Positions 49,901 to 63,730 of a DNA stretch of 64,000 nucleotides are shown one piece after another (position 1 is the first letter of the stretch; each line of letters opens with the position of its first letter). The position numbers and the translations under genes were made by a program. The stretch is from the NCBI GenBank assembly GCA_964058845.1, contig CAXKVR010000045.1, positions 310,001 through 374,000 of the forward strand. Reading direction: 5' to 3'. The notes below the pieces were generated by a model. That model was not told the DNA's origin. It saw nothing but the letters and a program-made list of their open reading frames with translations, and made no database searches. The stretch is from Carex sylvatica. Its lineage: Eukaryota; Streptophyta; Magnoliopsida; Poales; Cyperaceae.

Positions 49901-51118
49901 TGGGTTCACAGTCACTACTCAACTCATTGCATGGAAATTGGAAAACTACAAATTTTGTTGTAACTTTAAAAGGAAATGAAATAGGAGATGCTGAAAAAGA
50001 TAGAGACGGTGGATGAACAAGACAAATTAGCCGCTGGCAATTTTAACTTTAAGTCCAATTCTCTTTTCTTATTCTTTCTTTTGTTTTTTCTGTGAGTTCT
50101 TAGTTCTTACAGATTTACATAACTGGTCTATATTCCATCCCCTTCATAAATATCTGTCATGTTGGTCCCTGTAATTCCTTTACCATTCATTTAATCCTCA
50201 AGTTTTTAACTTGAATCTTTTGATCACATCAATATTTTTTTCACTAAAACAACATTTGAATCTTCAGTCAATTGTTTCTTAGAAACGCCGATATTCAATA
50301 TATTATTTTTAACAATTCATCCAAGCAAATTGAGCTAATGGTTCTTGTTTTAATATGACAATTATAATCAATTGTTAATTATTTAAGTGGAACCCATTCA
50401 AGCAAAACACCTCAGTAACTTGTAGAGAGGTCCAAAACAAATACATAAGGGATGCTTATGAAATCAAATAGAATTTAAAACTTTAAGACCGACAAGGGAA
50501 ACTAGATAGGTAATTTTTAAAAAAGAGTTGTGCAATTTACCTTTTCCTTTGGGGGACAATGTTTGAACGCAAAAAAATAATAATAAATTTTCATTAAAAC
50601 ATACATAAAATAGAAACTTATTTTTCATCATTAAATTAGGATTTCTCAACATTAAGTTTAGTTCGGTAGCAATAACTTTCTCATCCAACAAGCTATCTCT
50701 ATCTCTCTCCTATCTTTTTCCGACATAGAAGTGAGAGTTGACGCGGACTTGTACTCAGACAAGCTCAGAAAGTAGTCAAAAGGCCATGTAAAAAGATAAC
50801 TTTTTTTTAGGTAAGCATCTTTTTTCTCTTAATATGTAAGAGCTGATGCAGTTATTACTTAATTCAAAGGCACAGTTCTTGGTAAGTTGTTATGGCAAAG
50901 TAAAACTTGAATTAATTAATTTGGTGCTAATAGTCAAAGTCATAACTGGAGAGGTCCAGAACCTACATAGACCTTTATAATACTTACTGGTAACTGGTAA
51001 GGAATTCTCATGGTTTTGAAATGGGAAAGGAGAGAAGGTGGACCAGTTTTGTCATGCCAGCTGGTCCGTCTGTATTTTTCAATTGCATTAGAACTTAGAA
51101 AGTTCACAAATTTGTAAA
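49901..51118. other. Intergenic, no gene seen
   Basis: No supported gene or element. Confidence 0.45.
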
Positions 51119-51287
51119 GACTGTTCCAAGTTTTTTTTTTTGAGTAAAGGTTGGAGGTCAAAACCAACTAACTATTTAATATCTATAACAAAAGATTTTT
51201 TTATCTGGATTTCGAACCCATGACCTCTTATATAGAGATTATGTGCTTTTGCCACTAGACCAAAGGCTAGTTTTCGACTGCCCCAAG
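51119..51287 (-). mobile_element. tRNA-derived SINE, copy A
   Basis: The element is 51131-51275 on the minus strand. Its head reads 'agcctttggtctagtggcaa' (A box) and then 'catgggttcgaaatcc' (B box), followed by the family 3' phrase 'atattaaatagttag', 'cctttactc' and an A tail (T-run 51131-51141 on the plus strand). Flanks GACTGTTCCAAG (51119-51130) and GACTGCCCCAAG (51276-51287) are a 12-bp target duplication with two mismatches. The internal Pol III promoter looks nearly intact. Confidence 0.85.
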
Positions 51288-51874
51288 CTTAATTGTTTGC
51301 ATAATTGTATTTTATTTGTTCATTGTCTTGTAATGTAAGTGTATTTACCAAACAACGAACTTAATTAGCAATGCTAAGATTAAGAAACTTAGGATATGAT
51401 TAAAAGTTTAATTGTCACTGTAGAACTTGCATTGGACAACTTTGTAGAATTTAGACGGTAGATTGGTGTGGGTAAAAAATGTGTTGTAATTTAGTTTTTA
51501 TTGATTTAGCAAATTATGATCATGTTTGGCAAAATTAGAGAATTTTTTTTTTTTCATCAGATATGGAGAAAAGCTTGTAGAAGAAAATGTACAGAGTAAT
51601 TCTACTTGACAAGGGTATAAACGCAAAGAATTCACAGGAGATAATTTGTGGAGGTTTGTTTGAGGGGTGCCTTTGTGATTATCCATGGATCATTTTCCCT
51701 GGCCATTCGGTTGGTGCCATGCACCTGTCAAAAATATAATGAGGGAAGAAATTAGTATAGTTGTGAGGCACTGGTAGGTCAAGATTGCTCAGTTGGTTGT
51801 GGGTTTGTTGGATAACATCTCTGATCTCCCTCATAATTTAATTTGGTACAGGATTATGACAGGAATACCCCTCA
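51288..51874. other. Intergenic, no gene seen
   Basis: Nothing recognised. Confidence 0.45.
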
Positions 51875-51898
51875 CCCCCCCCCCCCCCCCCCCCCCCC
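51875..51898. repeat. Poly-C tract, 24 bases
   Basis: An unbroken run of 24 C residues in otherwise AT-rich DNA. It starts 14 bases before the element at 51915. Its exact length is likely to be uncertain because such runs are hard to sequence. Confidence 0.9.
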
Positions 51899-51911
51899 TG
51901 CTATCCCTTCC

Positions 51912-52212
51912 TTTGGTCATGTTTGGTTGTGGAGCAAAATTAATATGAATTAAATTTCTTACTTCAAGTTAAGGTAGATTAAAATAATTATATTTAGTTG
52001 GAGGTTAATTGGAATTTAGTGGAGTAAGCTAATGAAGAGAGAGAAAATTATAATTATGTTACTTTAATTACGGAATCCACATTTAGAGTAACTTAATCTG
52101 AATTGACTCAAATGTTACTCTATTTTACTCCTCTAAATTTACTCTTCGTTTGACTCTTTAAAAGTAGAGTAGAATATTTACTCCACTTACTCCACAACCA
52201 AACATAACCTTT
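51912..52212. mobile_element. MITE with 'GGTCATGTTTGGTTGTGGAG' ends
   Basis: The element is 51915-52209 (295 bp). The left end 'ggtcatgtttggttgtggag' is the near-exact inverse of the right end 'ctccacaaccaaacataacc'. TTT on both sides would be a 3-bp duplication, as in PIF/Harbinger elements, though TTT in this context is weak evidence. The interior repeats 'agtaa', 'ttactc' and 'gagtaa' words. No protein is encoded. Confidence 0.72.
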
Positions 52213-53210
52213 ATTAATAACTATTTTTTATTTGAAATTTTTCTGACAAATACAAGGTAAGAACAAAAGGTTGCTTTAATCCTCATAGTAGACAAATTTT
52301 ACTACTATTTAAACTCTCTACTTGTGCAGTTGTGCTGACCATTAACTCTCTGCTTATGTTGTTGATAAATGAACTACCAAAATATTGTTGCCTCCATTTA
52401 AAAGAGCTTATATTCTTCAAATTTCTGAAAACTTCTCGATCAATTTTATATTGAGAATCACTTGAAGACATTAACTTACATCAAATTATGCTTAACTTTT
52501 ACTGTACTTTTGACAGGTAGGCTTCGAGATACATGAAACTGTAATGAAATTTGACATGAAATTATAATGAAATTTGAATAGAAATAAACTAAATTAATTT
52601 TAAGTTAATTTCAAAAGCATTGCACTCGTGCAACTAATTTAAATTGCTTATCATTCATAAATTGAAAAAAAATTCTCCTACATCTCAGAAATTAATTTTT
52701 GAAATAGATGAGTGAATATAAATTAATATTTTTGCCAAAACAATTTCACTAAAAAAAATCTTTTATTTATAAAATTATCATACATCCTTGAAATTGCTAA
52801 TGAAATTACCACCTAAAATATGAAACTAAAATGAAATTTCCAATGCAGATGCTCTCATATATATATTATTAAAATAATTCAGGTTATTCCAATCAACAAA
52901 TAACATCCCTCAAATAAAAGACATTTAAATATATTATTTCGGAATCAAGTGTTTGCTACTTTGCTTGCAAATATACTTTGACAATGGCAACCTAAAAAAC
53001 CATCATAACCTTTGTCTTTTCTTAGGCTATAACGGATAGGCCATGCCTTTGACTTTTGGTACAATGGTGGAGATGCTTATCGTTGTCTCTATCACAGGAC
53101 AAAGCAACTTGGACGGCGAAAGCGACTTTGCGTTTATGCTTTGTGTTGCCTCTTGATGGAAGCCGGAAGCCTATTCCAGAAACAAAAATAGAATTAAATT
53201 GATAAAGAAT
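52213..53210. other. AT-rich intergenic with one MITE end
   Basis: At about 52490-52860 the words 'gaaattataatgaaatttg' and 'gaaatttccaatgcagatgctct' suggest a decayed relative of the element at 25353-25672. No gene is seen. Confidence 0.4.
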
Positions 53211-53458
53211 TATAATAATAGGGGTGCAAACGGATCGGATAGTGGTCAAAGTAAAACTATATCCGAATTCATTTTTATTTTTCAGATACTGATACGGATC
53301 GAATATTAGACAAATACGGATACGGTTCAGACATTAACTGGATACGGATACAGATATCTGCTTTTATAATAGTGAATAACATAATTTTTTTCATAATATA
53401 TATTTATTATTCGATACGGTCGGATAATATCCAACCCGTTTGCACCCCTATATAATAC
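53211..53458. mobile_element. hAT-like non-autonomous element D
   Basis: The element is 53219-53450 (232 bp). The ends 'taggggtgcaaacgg' and the inverse 'ccgtttgcacccctа' (as seen at 53436-53450, reading cccgtttgcacccc then ta) are near-perfect inverted repeats, flanked by TATAATAA (53211-53218) and TATAATAC (53451-53458), an 8-bp duplication with one mismatch. Subterminal 'cggata' and 'ggatacgg' words repeat. It is the shortest of the four hAT-like copies. Confidence 0.85.
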
Positions 53459-54120
53459 ATTAATATATCAGATTAATGGGCTCCGATTCTAATTTCGTTT
53501 TGATATGTTTTTCGTTTTATTGTAAATTATCATATAAATTTTTCATATTTGATCCGTATCCAGCCCGGTTATATTAATGGGCTCGGAATCTGTTTCCTTT
53601 CTTCAAGGTTTTGGGCTTTACTACAAGTTTTCTCTGTTTTGACCTAAATAACTTCCCCGCTTGAATTTTCCTTTGAAGTGATCAGAGGCCCCTGGGCTAG
53701 AGAAATCAACTGCTCGGCTGATGCCACAAATCTCAATGTCTCCCATAAATTATGATTCGAAATGAATTTCATCGTTCTCTTGTCTGTTGTTTTGTTTTCT
53801 CACTTCTTGATTCTTTTTATAACGAGAAGTGAACAAAAAAGATATAGTCTCATACCAAGAGGATCACAGGAATCAAGCATTCTATCCAAGTAAACATGCC
53901 GCCTAAAATTGCTAGGCCTTCTTTTACTATAGGACGACTCTCCCATCGGAAAAAAGTTGGAAAAACATGCAAAATTTCAAACTATTATGATAGCCAACAA
54001 TCAGATCACATATCAAGGAAGAGAAATTGCTTGAACACAACAGTCAAGGTCATCCATAATAGAACTACAAATTACAGCACATGCAAGTTACATATCAAAG
54101 CCAACCTTTTACATACCAGA
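53459..54120. other. Intergenic downstream of beta-tubulin
   Basis: No gene was recognised. It probably includes the 3' UTR end of the tubulin transcript, whose poly(A) site could not be placed. Confidence 0.45.
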
Positions 54121-54126
54121 TAATAA

Positions 54127-54184
54127 CAAGCAAAAAAATGAAGATGAGAGAGGAGCAAGCAAAAAAATGAAGAAGAGAGAGGAG
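54127..54184 (-). repeat. 29-base tandem duplication in the tubulin 3' region
   Basis: The unit 'caagcaaaaaaatgaaga' plus 'tgagagaggag' is repeated once with a single difference, 100-160 bases past the beta-tubulin stop codon, so probably in its 3' UTR. Confidence 0.75.
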
Positions 54185-54284
54185 CAATGCAGATCCAAAG
54201 CATGACAACCACACCTAAAGCAGTACAAAAGGTCATAATACAACACCTCTCGCCGGCACAAAGCACATTAATTTGGAATGATCC

Positions 54285-56530
<2,246 letters not shown>

Positions 56531-57460
56531 TTTGTTTATATTTGGTTAAGCCTCCTCTCCTGTTGTGAGAAAGTTCAACAAAATGCAAGGATTAAGGTTG
56601 TGTTTGATAAGATTTGTTTGCAAAATTCGAAGGATACAATGTAAAATATTAGCTGTTTTCAGAATCACTTTAAGTATTCATGCAAGAGGGAACTAGACAA
56701 TCAAATGAAAAAGGTACAAAGGCAGCATAAATTGGTTATAAGGGTTATAACTTATAAGCATAAAGATTCCTGGACAGAAAACTTCATCACAGAAGAACTG
56801 GGTTTCACTGGTGGGTTTTTAAAAATATTAACATTTTACTGCAGCATGCCCATCAACCATATGAAATACTGACAAAATAAATTCACAGTTTGAAAGTTCA
56901 CCAACTAAATTTATAATCAGCTGCATGAATAAAAATAAGGAAAATGGACAGACTTGGTTTATCAAATTATTTAGGCGAAACATACCAAATAACAGAAATT
57001 CCATAAATTCAAAGGAAAATTTTCTCAATATCGAAGGAAGTCAGAAAAATGGATCAATCTAACCTCCAGGCAATCAGATCAAGTGTTCTACAAAATGACA
57101 GGGAAAAATCCTTGGGAAGAAGAACTCCAGAACTTGTAAAATTTTCCTACTGCCTAAATAAATTTAACAAATATCTAAAAATAGCAAATTACAACGTAAT
57201 TCAAACATTCAGAAGGAAACGGATTTACGCGCCGATTCAACTAAAAACTGCTCATACTTTCTCAAAATAGTAAACATTTCCGAACTAACGCACAGAATCA
57301 GTAAGAACTGATTATACTATCTCGTTAATCTTTAGATATCCATGACCAGATTCAACATTAAAATTAAAAATAAAACTAAAGATGAAAGAAAACTTACTGC
57401 TGTGTAGTAGGTCTCGAAAGAGAGAGAGAGAGAGAGAGAGTACAAATAGAGAGTGAGAAG
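56531..57460 (-). promoter_or_regulatory. Beta-tubulin 5' UTR with leader intron
   Basis: On the minus strand a donor (CAGCA|GTAAG, GT at 57397-57396) and an acceptor (ACAACAG ending at 56560) define an 838-bp leader intron, leaving about 28 bases of leader before the ATG. Leader introns are known in several plant tubulin genes, where they can raise expression. The upstream leader exon contains a (CT)n run, seen as GA repeats at 57419-57440. Confidence 0.7.
57419..57440. repeat. (GA)n microsatellite in the tubulin leader
   Basis: Eleven GA units in a row, reading as CT repeats in the sense strand of the tubulin 5' UTR. CT-rich leaders are common in highly expressed plant genes. Confidence 0.9.
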
Positions 57461-57477
57461 CCCTAGGCAAGAGGGGA

Positions 57478-57485
57478 TTTATATA
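57478..57485 (-). promoter_or_regulatory. TATA box of beta-tubulin
   Basis: The minus strand reads 'cttatataaatccc'. It is placed about 30 bases before the inferred leader start near 57450, the right spacing for a TATA box. Confidence 0.75.
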
Positions 57486-57978
57486 AGAGAGAACGGGCAA
57501 AAGGCAAGATCGGACGGCTGTAGTTATTTCCCTCCCTTTTTCCTGTCGATGATTGGATACCGTCGGATGAGTCGATCGGACGTTTACGGATGTCTGTTTA
57601 GGGAATAGTGGTCTCGAATTTTGAATTTTTGTCTAAATGCCGTAAATACCCCTATGTCAGAAATAACCCTATCGATGAGTGTGGTTATCGGAGCATTAAA
57701 TTCCGTTGAATGCAGTCAATATCTAGTTAATATTTCTGTATAAGGCAATTAATGAAGTGACAAACTGACAATAAGCGCACTACTGAGAGTCGGAACTCGG
57801 AATTTATTATTATTTTGTTAGGAAAAGAACTTACTGAAGTAATTACTCGGAGAAGACCAGGGGTATTTTGGTCCAGAGGGAATAGAACAGGGATGTCATT
57901 GTCAGCAGTTTTAAAATGAGAAATGGTTTGCATCACCGAAGGAACTCCGATTCAAAACCCCTCCCGAGTTCCGACTTA
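57486..57978. other. Tubulin promoter-side intergenic
   Basis: Less AT-rich than its surroundings up to about 57620, probably the proximal promoter. No individual cis-element is claimed. The open frame at 57727-57936 on the minus strand has no recognisable content. Confidence 0.4.
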
Positions 57979-57979
57979 A

Positions 57980-58172
57980 GGGTATATTTGGTTGCATTGA
58001 GAGTTTTTAAGAAGTTGGTGTTCGATTGTGTTAGAATAGGAAGAATAGAGAATTAAATTTGTTTGTTTTATTATAACAAGTTATTCTCAAAAAATATTAG
58101 AACAAGTTATTCTAATAAAATAAATGTGAATTTCACTATTCTTGCTATTTTAAAATTGCAACCAAGCATATT
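57980..58172. mobile_element. Short MITE with 'GGTATATTTGGTTGC' ends
   Basis: The left end 'gggtatatttggttgca' is the near-inverse of the right end 'ttgcaaccaagcatatt'. Inner words 'gttattctcaaaaaatatta' and 'gttattctaataaaataaat' repeat. The ends resemble those of the element at 51915. No clear target duplication was found. Confidence 0.55.
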
Positions 58173-58221
58173 GAACAACCTAATGCCACTATTTTAGAAC
58201 AATGTATAGTAACTAGGTTAA

Positions 58222-58605
58222 TTTTTATGAAAATAGTTAATATATTTCTTTATGTGTTATTGGAAAAAAAATAAAACTTCTTGGATTCTGAGTTATTGAT
58301 CACGTTTCAAAAGTCACTTCTAAGTAAATACAGAAAATATTGTCATCCTTCTAGTTCATTTAATTTCTAAAAAGTTGTATATATTTTTGAAAAAAATAAA
58401 AAATTTAAGTTATTTAATGATTGTTATTCAAAAATATTTCTCAAAATAGATACAACTTTTTAGAAATTAAATGTACTAGAAGGATCACAATATTTTCTGT
58501 ATTATCTAAAAATGACTTTTAAACCGCGATCAATAACTCAAATTCAAAGCATTTTTTTTCCCAATAACTCATAAAGAAATATATTAATTTTTCTTATAGC
58601 CGCGA
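58222..58605. mobile_element. Foldback MITE, about 380 bp
   Basis: The left arm ('taatatatttctttatgtgt', 'gagttattgatcacgttt', 'acagaaaatattgtcatcct', 'aatttctaaaaagttgtat') is matched in inverse order by the right arm, giving arms of about 170 bases around a loop near 58395-58440. Ends are approximate. Confidence 0.68.
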
Positions 58606-61600
58606 AAAATCCGACATGAAAAATGTTGATCCGGGTTATTTGTAGCAGTTTTTTTAATAAATCAAATTACATAGTATTCCATCTATTTTCAAAGAAATGT
58701 ATAAAATATTTCTAATACTTCAATGCAATTTTTTTTATAAATAATTCTATTTAACTAATTTTTTTTTGAAAAATACAAAACTGGTAAAAATTATAGCGAT
58801 TTTATTATTTTTATTTTTTTGCATCTGCAATTTTTTGGGGTTTTAGAATTCCAAAACTGCAAAAAAAAAATTGCGGTAATTCAGTCTAAAACCACAAAAA
58901 ATTGCGGTTTGGGTAGATTTCGAAAAACGCGAAAACCTGGATTGTTTCTAAAATTTAATATTTTTTGAATATTAATAAATTTTTTGGCATTTTAACCCTA
59001 TTCATAAAATTTAGACTAATTTAAAATTTATTTACTCTTCTATTCAATAATTTCATTTTAATGTTTTTTGTACGACTGACCAATAAAATTTTAAATTGAC
59101 TCAAATTTGATTCATACTCTGTATAAACAATGAAAAATACGTGTATAATTTTAATTTTGAGTTGGAAACAATATATTTCAAAATATCAACCAAATGTACC
59201 ATAAAGCAGGATGTATGCTACAATATCATTTCATATATCAAGCAAGATTTGATAAATCATATGTTAAAAATAATTCTAACATTGCATGCCTAAATAAAAA
59301 TAAGATATTTCGGTGTTGGCTTTTACAGCTACAAAAAAAGATTGAAATCTAATATGTAATATGTACAAAGAAAAGTTAATAATTATTCTGAAAATACTGC
59401 AATACGAGATTACAAAATTATGTTCTTAAATAATTATACGAATTCAATGAACTATAAAAGGGGGACATAGAGAGGCCAAGCCCTCCTTATAAATTGGAAA
59501 ATTATATTTTCTTTCAAACCTTAATTTTCATATAATTTTTTTTTCCGGCATCCATCATAAATTAAAATTATATTACAATAATTATTCTACCCTGTAATTA
59601 TAACTCTTTGGCTCCACCTATGATTGTAATTGCCTGTGTTGCATAATTTCAATAATAGAGGTTAGCATGAATATAGATCTTTCAATTTAGAATGAAAGAA
59701 ATAAATATACTTAAAACCAATGAATAATTTCTATATAATTAGAGGAGGGTCATTGTTGGTAAGTTGGTTTATGCACGAGATTCTCAATTCTTTATACATG
59801 GATAATTAATTATTAAGATTAGGAGTTATTTTATTTGTACAACATATTTATCTTAGTGTTTCTTGTAATTATTCTAAATTTTTAATTGGATCACGCATTA
59901 ATTATTCTAAATTTTTAATTGGATAATGCTTTTATTGGTTTTGTTTGAGTCGGATCCCGCATTAAATTCGGTACGTACTTATTTTCTGTATTATTCTAAA
60001 TTTTTAATCGTCTATGTATTAGAAGATAATTCGAACAAGTCATCAAAAGCTCGGCAAACAATAATCTTAATATCTCCGAGACATTTCTCGGATGAATCTG
60101 AGGAGTCATTTGTCAGCCCCCCGACAATTGTTGTTTGCATGATGTGGTGGGACCAGGTCCCTACAGTGTGTGTCAGTAGAACTCCGTTGCTAGAAAAACA
60201 ACACGAGATAGGAACAAAAAGGAGAAAAAAAAAAAAGTAGAATAAAAAATAAGGTGCAACAAAACTTTAGCCGCACAGTCACATGAGATGTGCTAGATTT
60301 CTACTGCTCCCTTCTCTTCTCAGTTCTCCCATGTGACTTCCCTGATTCGCCAGCCTACCACCCACATCCTCTTGCTCTTTCGTCAATTTGCAATCCATTT
60401 ATTGTCAGGTTTTTTTACAGCTTGGAATTGGCAATATTTTGATGTGAGATTCGTTGTCATTTTAGTTTAATTGTTGTATCAGGAGGGTCTTGATTTCAAG
60501 AGAGAGTACCGACGAATCGAAACTAGCTTTTGTTTTTTTTTACAAGCTATAGTAGAGTTAGAGTATAAGAGATGTATGCAGAGTCACGTGAAATCAGAAA
60601 AAGACACTTGTCTATTCGTAACTCGAAATAATTTTTAAATATCCTTTTGTATCTTTACTTTTAGAAAAACAAAAATATATAAAAATATGTTTTTGTTTAA
60701 AATAATTATACAAATAAAGTTTATATTGAAAATTTCGTCCACTTCATTTAATTTATAATTTAGTCAGCTCTGGATTTTTTTTTCTAACATTATGATCATT
60801 ATCATTATGGATAAAATCTCTATGGTTGTATAACTTTTTATAAATTTTTACTAGGACGGCCGATATGGATGATTAATGTAAATTTCCAAAATTAAGATGT
60901 AAATTATATATTGTAAGACTTTTTATGTATGGTTTAATTTGCGTTTTGTTTGATATACCATCAACGATCTAAATACAAAGCATGATATGTATTTAATTCT
61001 TTTCATGCATGAAACTGAAATTATATATAAGTATACAACACATACATCTATAAATTTGTTAAAATTTTATTTATGTCGAATGTCAATATTGTCAAACAAT
61101 ATTTAGACTCAGAGACGAATCTACAGCTACCCTTATGATTAATTTTTTTTTTTTTAAAGTTATAATATAGTTCAATTTCTATTGTCAAATATTAAATGTG
61201 GGTTTGTAACTTATTGAAATTCAAATCTCACATATCACATACCATGAATTTTATATTTAAGCTGCTCAATATAAATTTTCTAGTTCCATCCTTGTTTAAA
61301 CCCATCATAAATTTTGAATCAATAAATCACTTGACATTTTCTTCTGTCAATGTATCTTTAAATCGTGAACCGAACACTTTTGCAACTCAATTCAGATAGC
61401 GGATCCGAACTTTCCGGTTTTATTAAAGCTGGCAAATCAAAAGAATGGTTATCTTAAATTGGCTTTGCTTGATTTGTAATTCAGGCATCTCTGATTCCCG
61501 ATCTAGTTAGTTTTGGTACAATCATTCCAGATTTGGCTTATGCTCTTTAATAATAACAAAATTCAATAAGTCACTGATTCAACAAGTGCTCGCTTCATTA

Positions 61601-61629
61601 TCTGGACCGTATTATATTTTGAGAACAAT
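58606..61629. other. AT-rich intergenic, no supported gene
   Basis: A unit 'attattctaaatttttaatt' is found at about 59868, 59899 and (diverged) 59990, a small local duplication. A 104-codon open frame at 59926-60240 has no recognisable motif and ends in a lysine-rich A-run, so I do not call it a gene. A C/T-rich patch at 60300-60400 could be a leader of an unseen transcript. Confidence 0.4.
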
Positions 61630-61829
61630 TTAAATTTTAAAGTGATAATTAAGCCCATGTGTTGTGCACATGCCTGTCAAGTGATCACTGTACCGAAGCT
61701 CAGACCTTGGACTTGGACTTGGAGTGGCTAGACCGCCAGAGCCAGATATACTGAGACAATGACCTCCATGAGATCTCCTGTGACAGTGTCTGTGCAATTG
61801 AAGTAGAGATCTGACAGGATTAGGCACCT
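61630..61829 (-). other. Unassigned coding-like segment
   Basis: About 180 bases noticeably less AT-rich than the flanks keep an open minus-strand frame of 65 codons rich in Ser, His, Arg and Gly. I do not recognise the protein, find no partner exons, and cannot exclude a captured exon fragment or chance. Confidence 0.25.
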
Positions 61830-63640
61830 TACACGTGGGATTTCGAGATGAAAGTAAATGTTAGTCCGTGTATATTTGCACATTCAACATTTTCATTAAT
61901 AGTTACTTTGATTGAATAAAAAACTTAATACAAATATGATAAATAACTTAAAACAAAAAGTAAACCAATAGCACCATTAAATTTTGTTTTGATTTATGTG
62001 GAAGGCCGACATTTAAAACAATATTGTAAATAATAAAAGTGTGATTTTAAAATGCATAGAACATATTAAATTGACACATCTTAAACTTTTACACATCATT
62101 TTGTCTTTCAAATATTAAATAATTTTGAATAGAAGACACAACAACATATGAACGCGTATCACGATTCTGCAACTCATTTAACTCACTTAGCATTCACGCT
62201 TCAATTCAATTCAATCTCACTGTTCTCACAATCCAAATAAGCTCCTAAATCCTAAATAAATGAAATAGAAAATCACAATTAACAATAACTCCATAAATGT
62301 TAGATACATGCTAGGAAGAGAGAGAGAGAGAGGAGGTACATTATATAAGAGGAAACAAAACAAAAAAAAACGCAGATTGAAGTATATATTTTCATCCAAA
62401 TTTGATATCGATCATTTCGCGGAATTGATATTAAAGTTACAAGACAAACTCAATATATAAAAAAGAGGAGGATTCAAATGCCTCCATTTTTGTGCTTTCA
62501 TCATGTCTCCATTTTTAAGAACTTTAATAACTCAAAATTTAAAATTTAAAAGTTAAAATAAAACTGTTGGATATGATATACATCATTTTATCTATGCATG
62601 TATAAAAAATTATGAGATTTCAATTTTATTTTGGTTGTCATCAAAAACTTGTAAAAATGTACTAATGTGGATAATTTCGAGACGTTGATTTTTTAAATGA
62701 TTGATTCACATAAAAACAAAATTGAAATGTGATATTTTTTATGAGCACAGAGAGAAAATAACATAAATCAAATAAAACGGTTTTATTTAACGTTTATGAT
62801 TTAAATTTTGATTTATTAACGATTTTAAAAATAGAAGCATGACAGAAGCACAAAAGATAAAAGCTTTTAAACCCTCTATAAGAAAAAATAGTTATTCACA
62901 AAGTTTTCTCAATTTCTTGCGAAATAAAACAAACAGTAAATCACAGAGCGCATAGACAAAATCAAAACCGGATAAGTCACAAGTGACAACACAAATAGTC
63001 GTAAAACTCAGCGTCATAGAAATTCTTCAACAATAAATGGAGATTTTGCCAGTTGAGTGCCACGTGCAAGGTTGGATGGTTGATTCAACTTGAGCCAAAA
63101 TATATATTTACTTTTACCAATTATACATATTTTTTTTTCTATGTAAGTCTTAGCTGCGCTACGCAGTGGTTGGCACATTTTTCTGTTTCTTGGGAAATCT
63201 TCTTTTTATCCATTTCCAAACTGTCTTTCCAGAATAAACAAACGTCTGCTTCAAGTTAGACCAAAAAAGATACATTATTCAAAATGCAAATTGCAATATG
63301 AAATTATCAAAGCACAATGCATTGCACTCTGCAGTGGAGACATGAGGAATGATCATTTGTTAGATGTACCATCCTATAGGTTCAACTTAGACAACGCGGC
63401 TATTTAATTTTTCTCTAATCCTATTTTCTGTTGGACACAGCTAGGCTCCTATCTGGAAAATGTAACTAACGAATATTAATTGAATTGTTCTCTAAATCAT
63501 GTCTAGTAATTATTAGTGCGGTATTATCTATTGGGGTTTTGGGACCCAAATTATGTTAACCAAAAATTTATTCTCTCCATTAGTAAGGACAATGGAGAGG
63601 CCAGTTAACCAATCAGCTTATAAGCAGTTCCAAAATGGAT
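61830..63640. other. AT-rich intergenic, no gene seen
   Basis: Contains a (GA)n run at about 62317-62333. Nothing else was recognised; the open frame at 63053-63259 has no known motif. Confidence 0.45.
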
Positions 63641-63652
63641 AAGACTTTACAG

Positions 63653-63730
63653 AGCAGTTTTGGCTTGATGCTATAGAATCAAAACAACACTACAAATGGT
63701 CCGTGCACTCCATGAAGTCAAAACTGCTAT
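63653..63730. repeat. Short inverted-repeat element
   Basis: 'agcagttttggcttgatg' at the left pairs with 'catgaagtcaaaactgct' at the right across about 75 bases. The inner word 'tatagaatcaaaacaacact' occurs inverted at about 19349-19370, followed there by 'gaagtcaaaactgctatgtt', so two copies of one small family are in the window. Confidence 0.55.

Noticed and set aside
59926..60240. A 104-codon plus-strand frame
   Set aside because: No recognisable motif, begins in a locally duplicated AT-rich unit and ends in an A-run that gives poly-lysine. There is no splice or promoter support.
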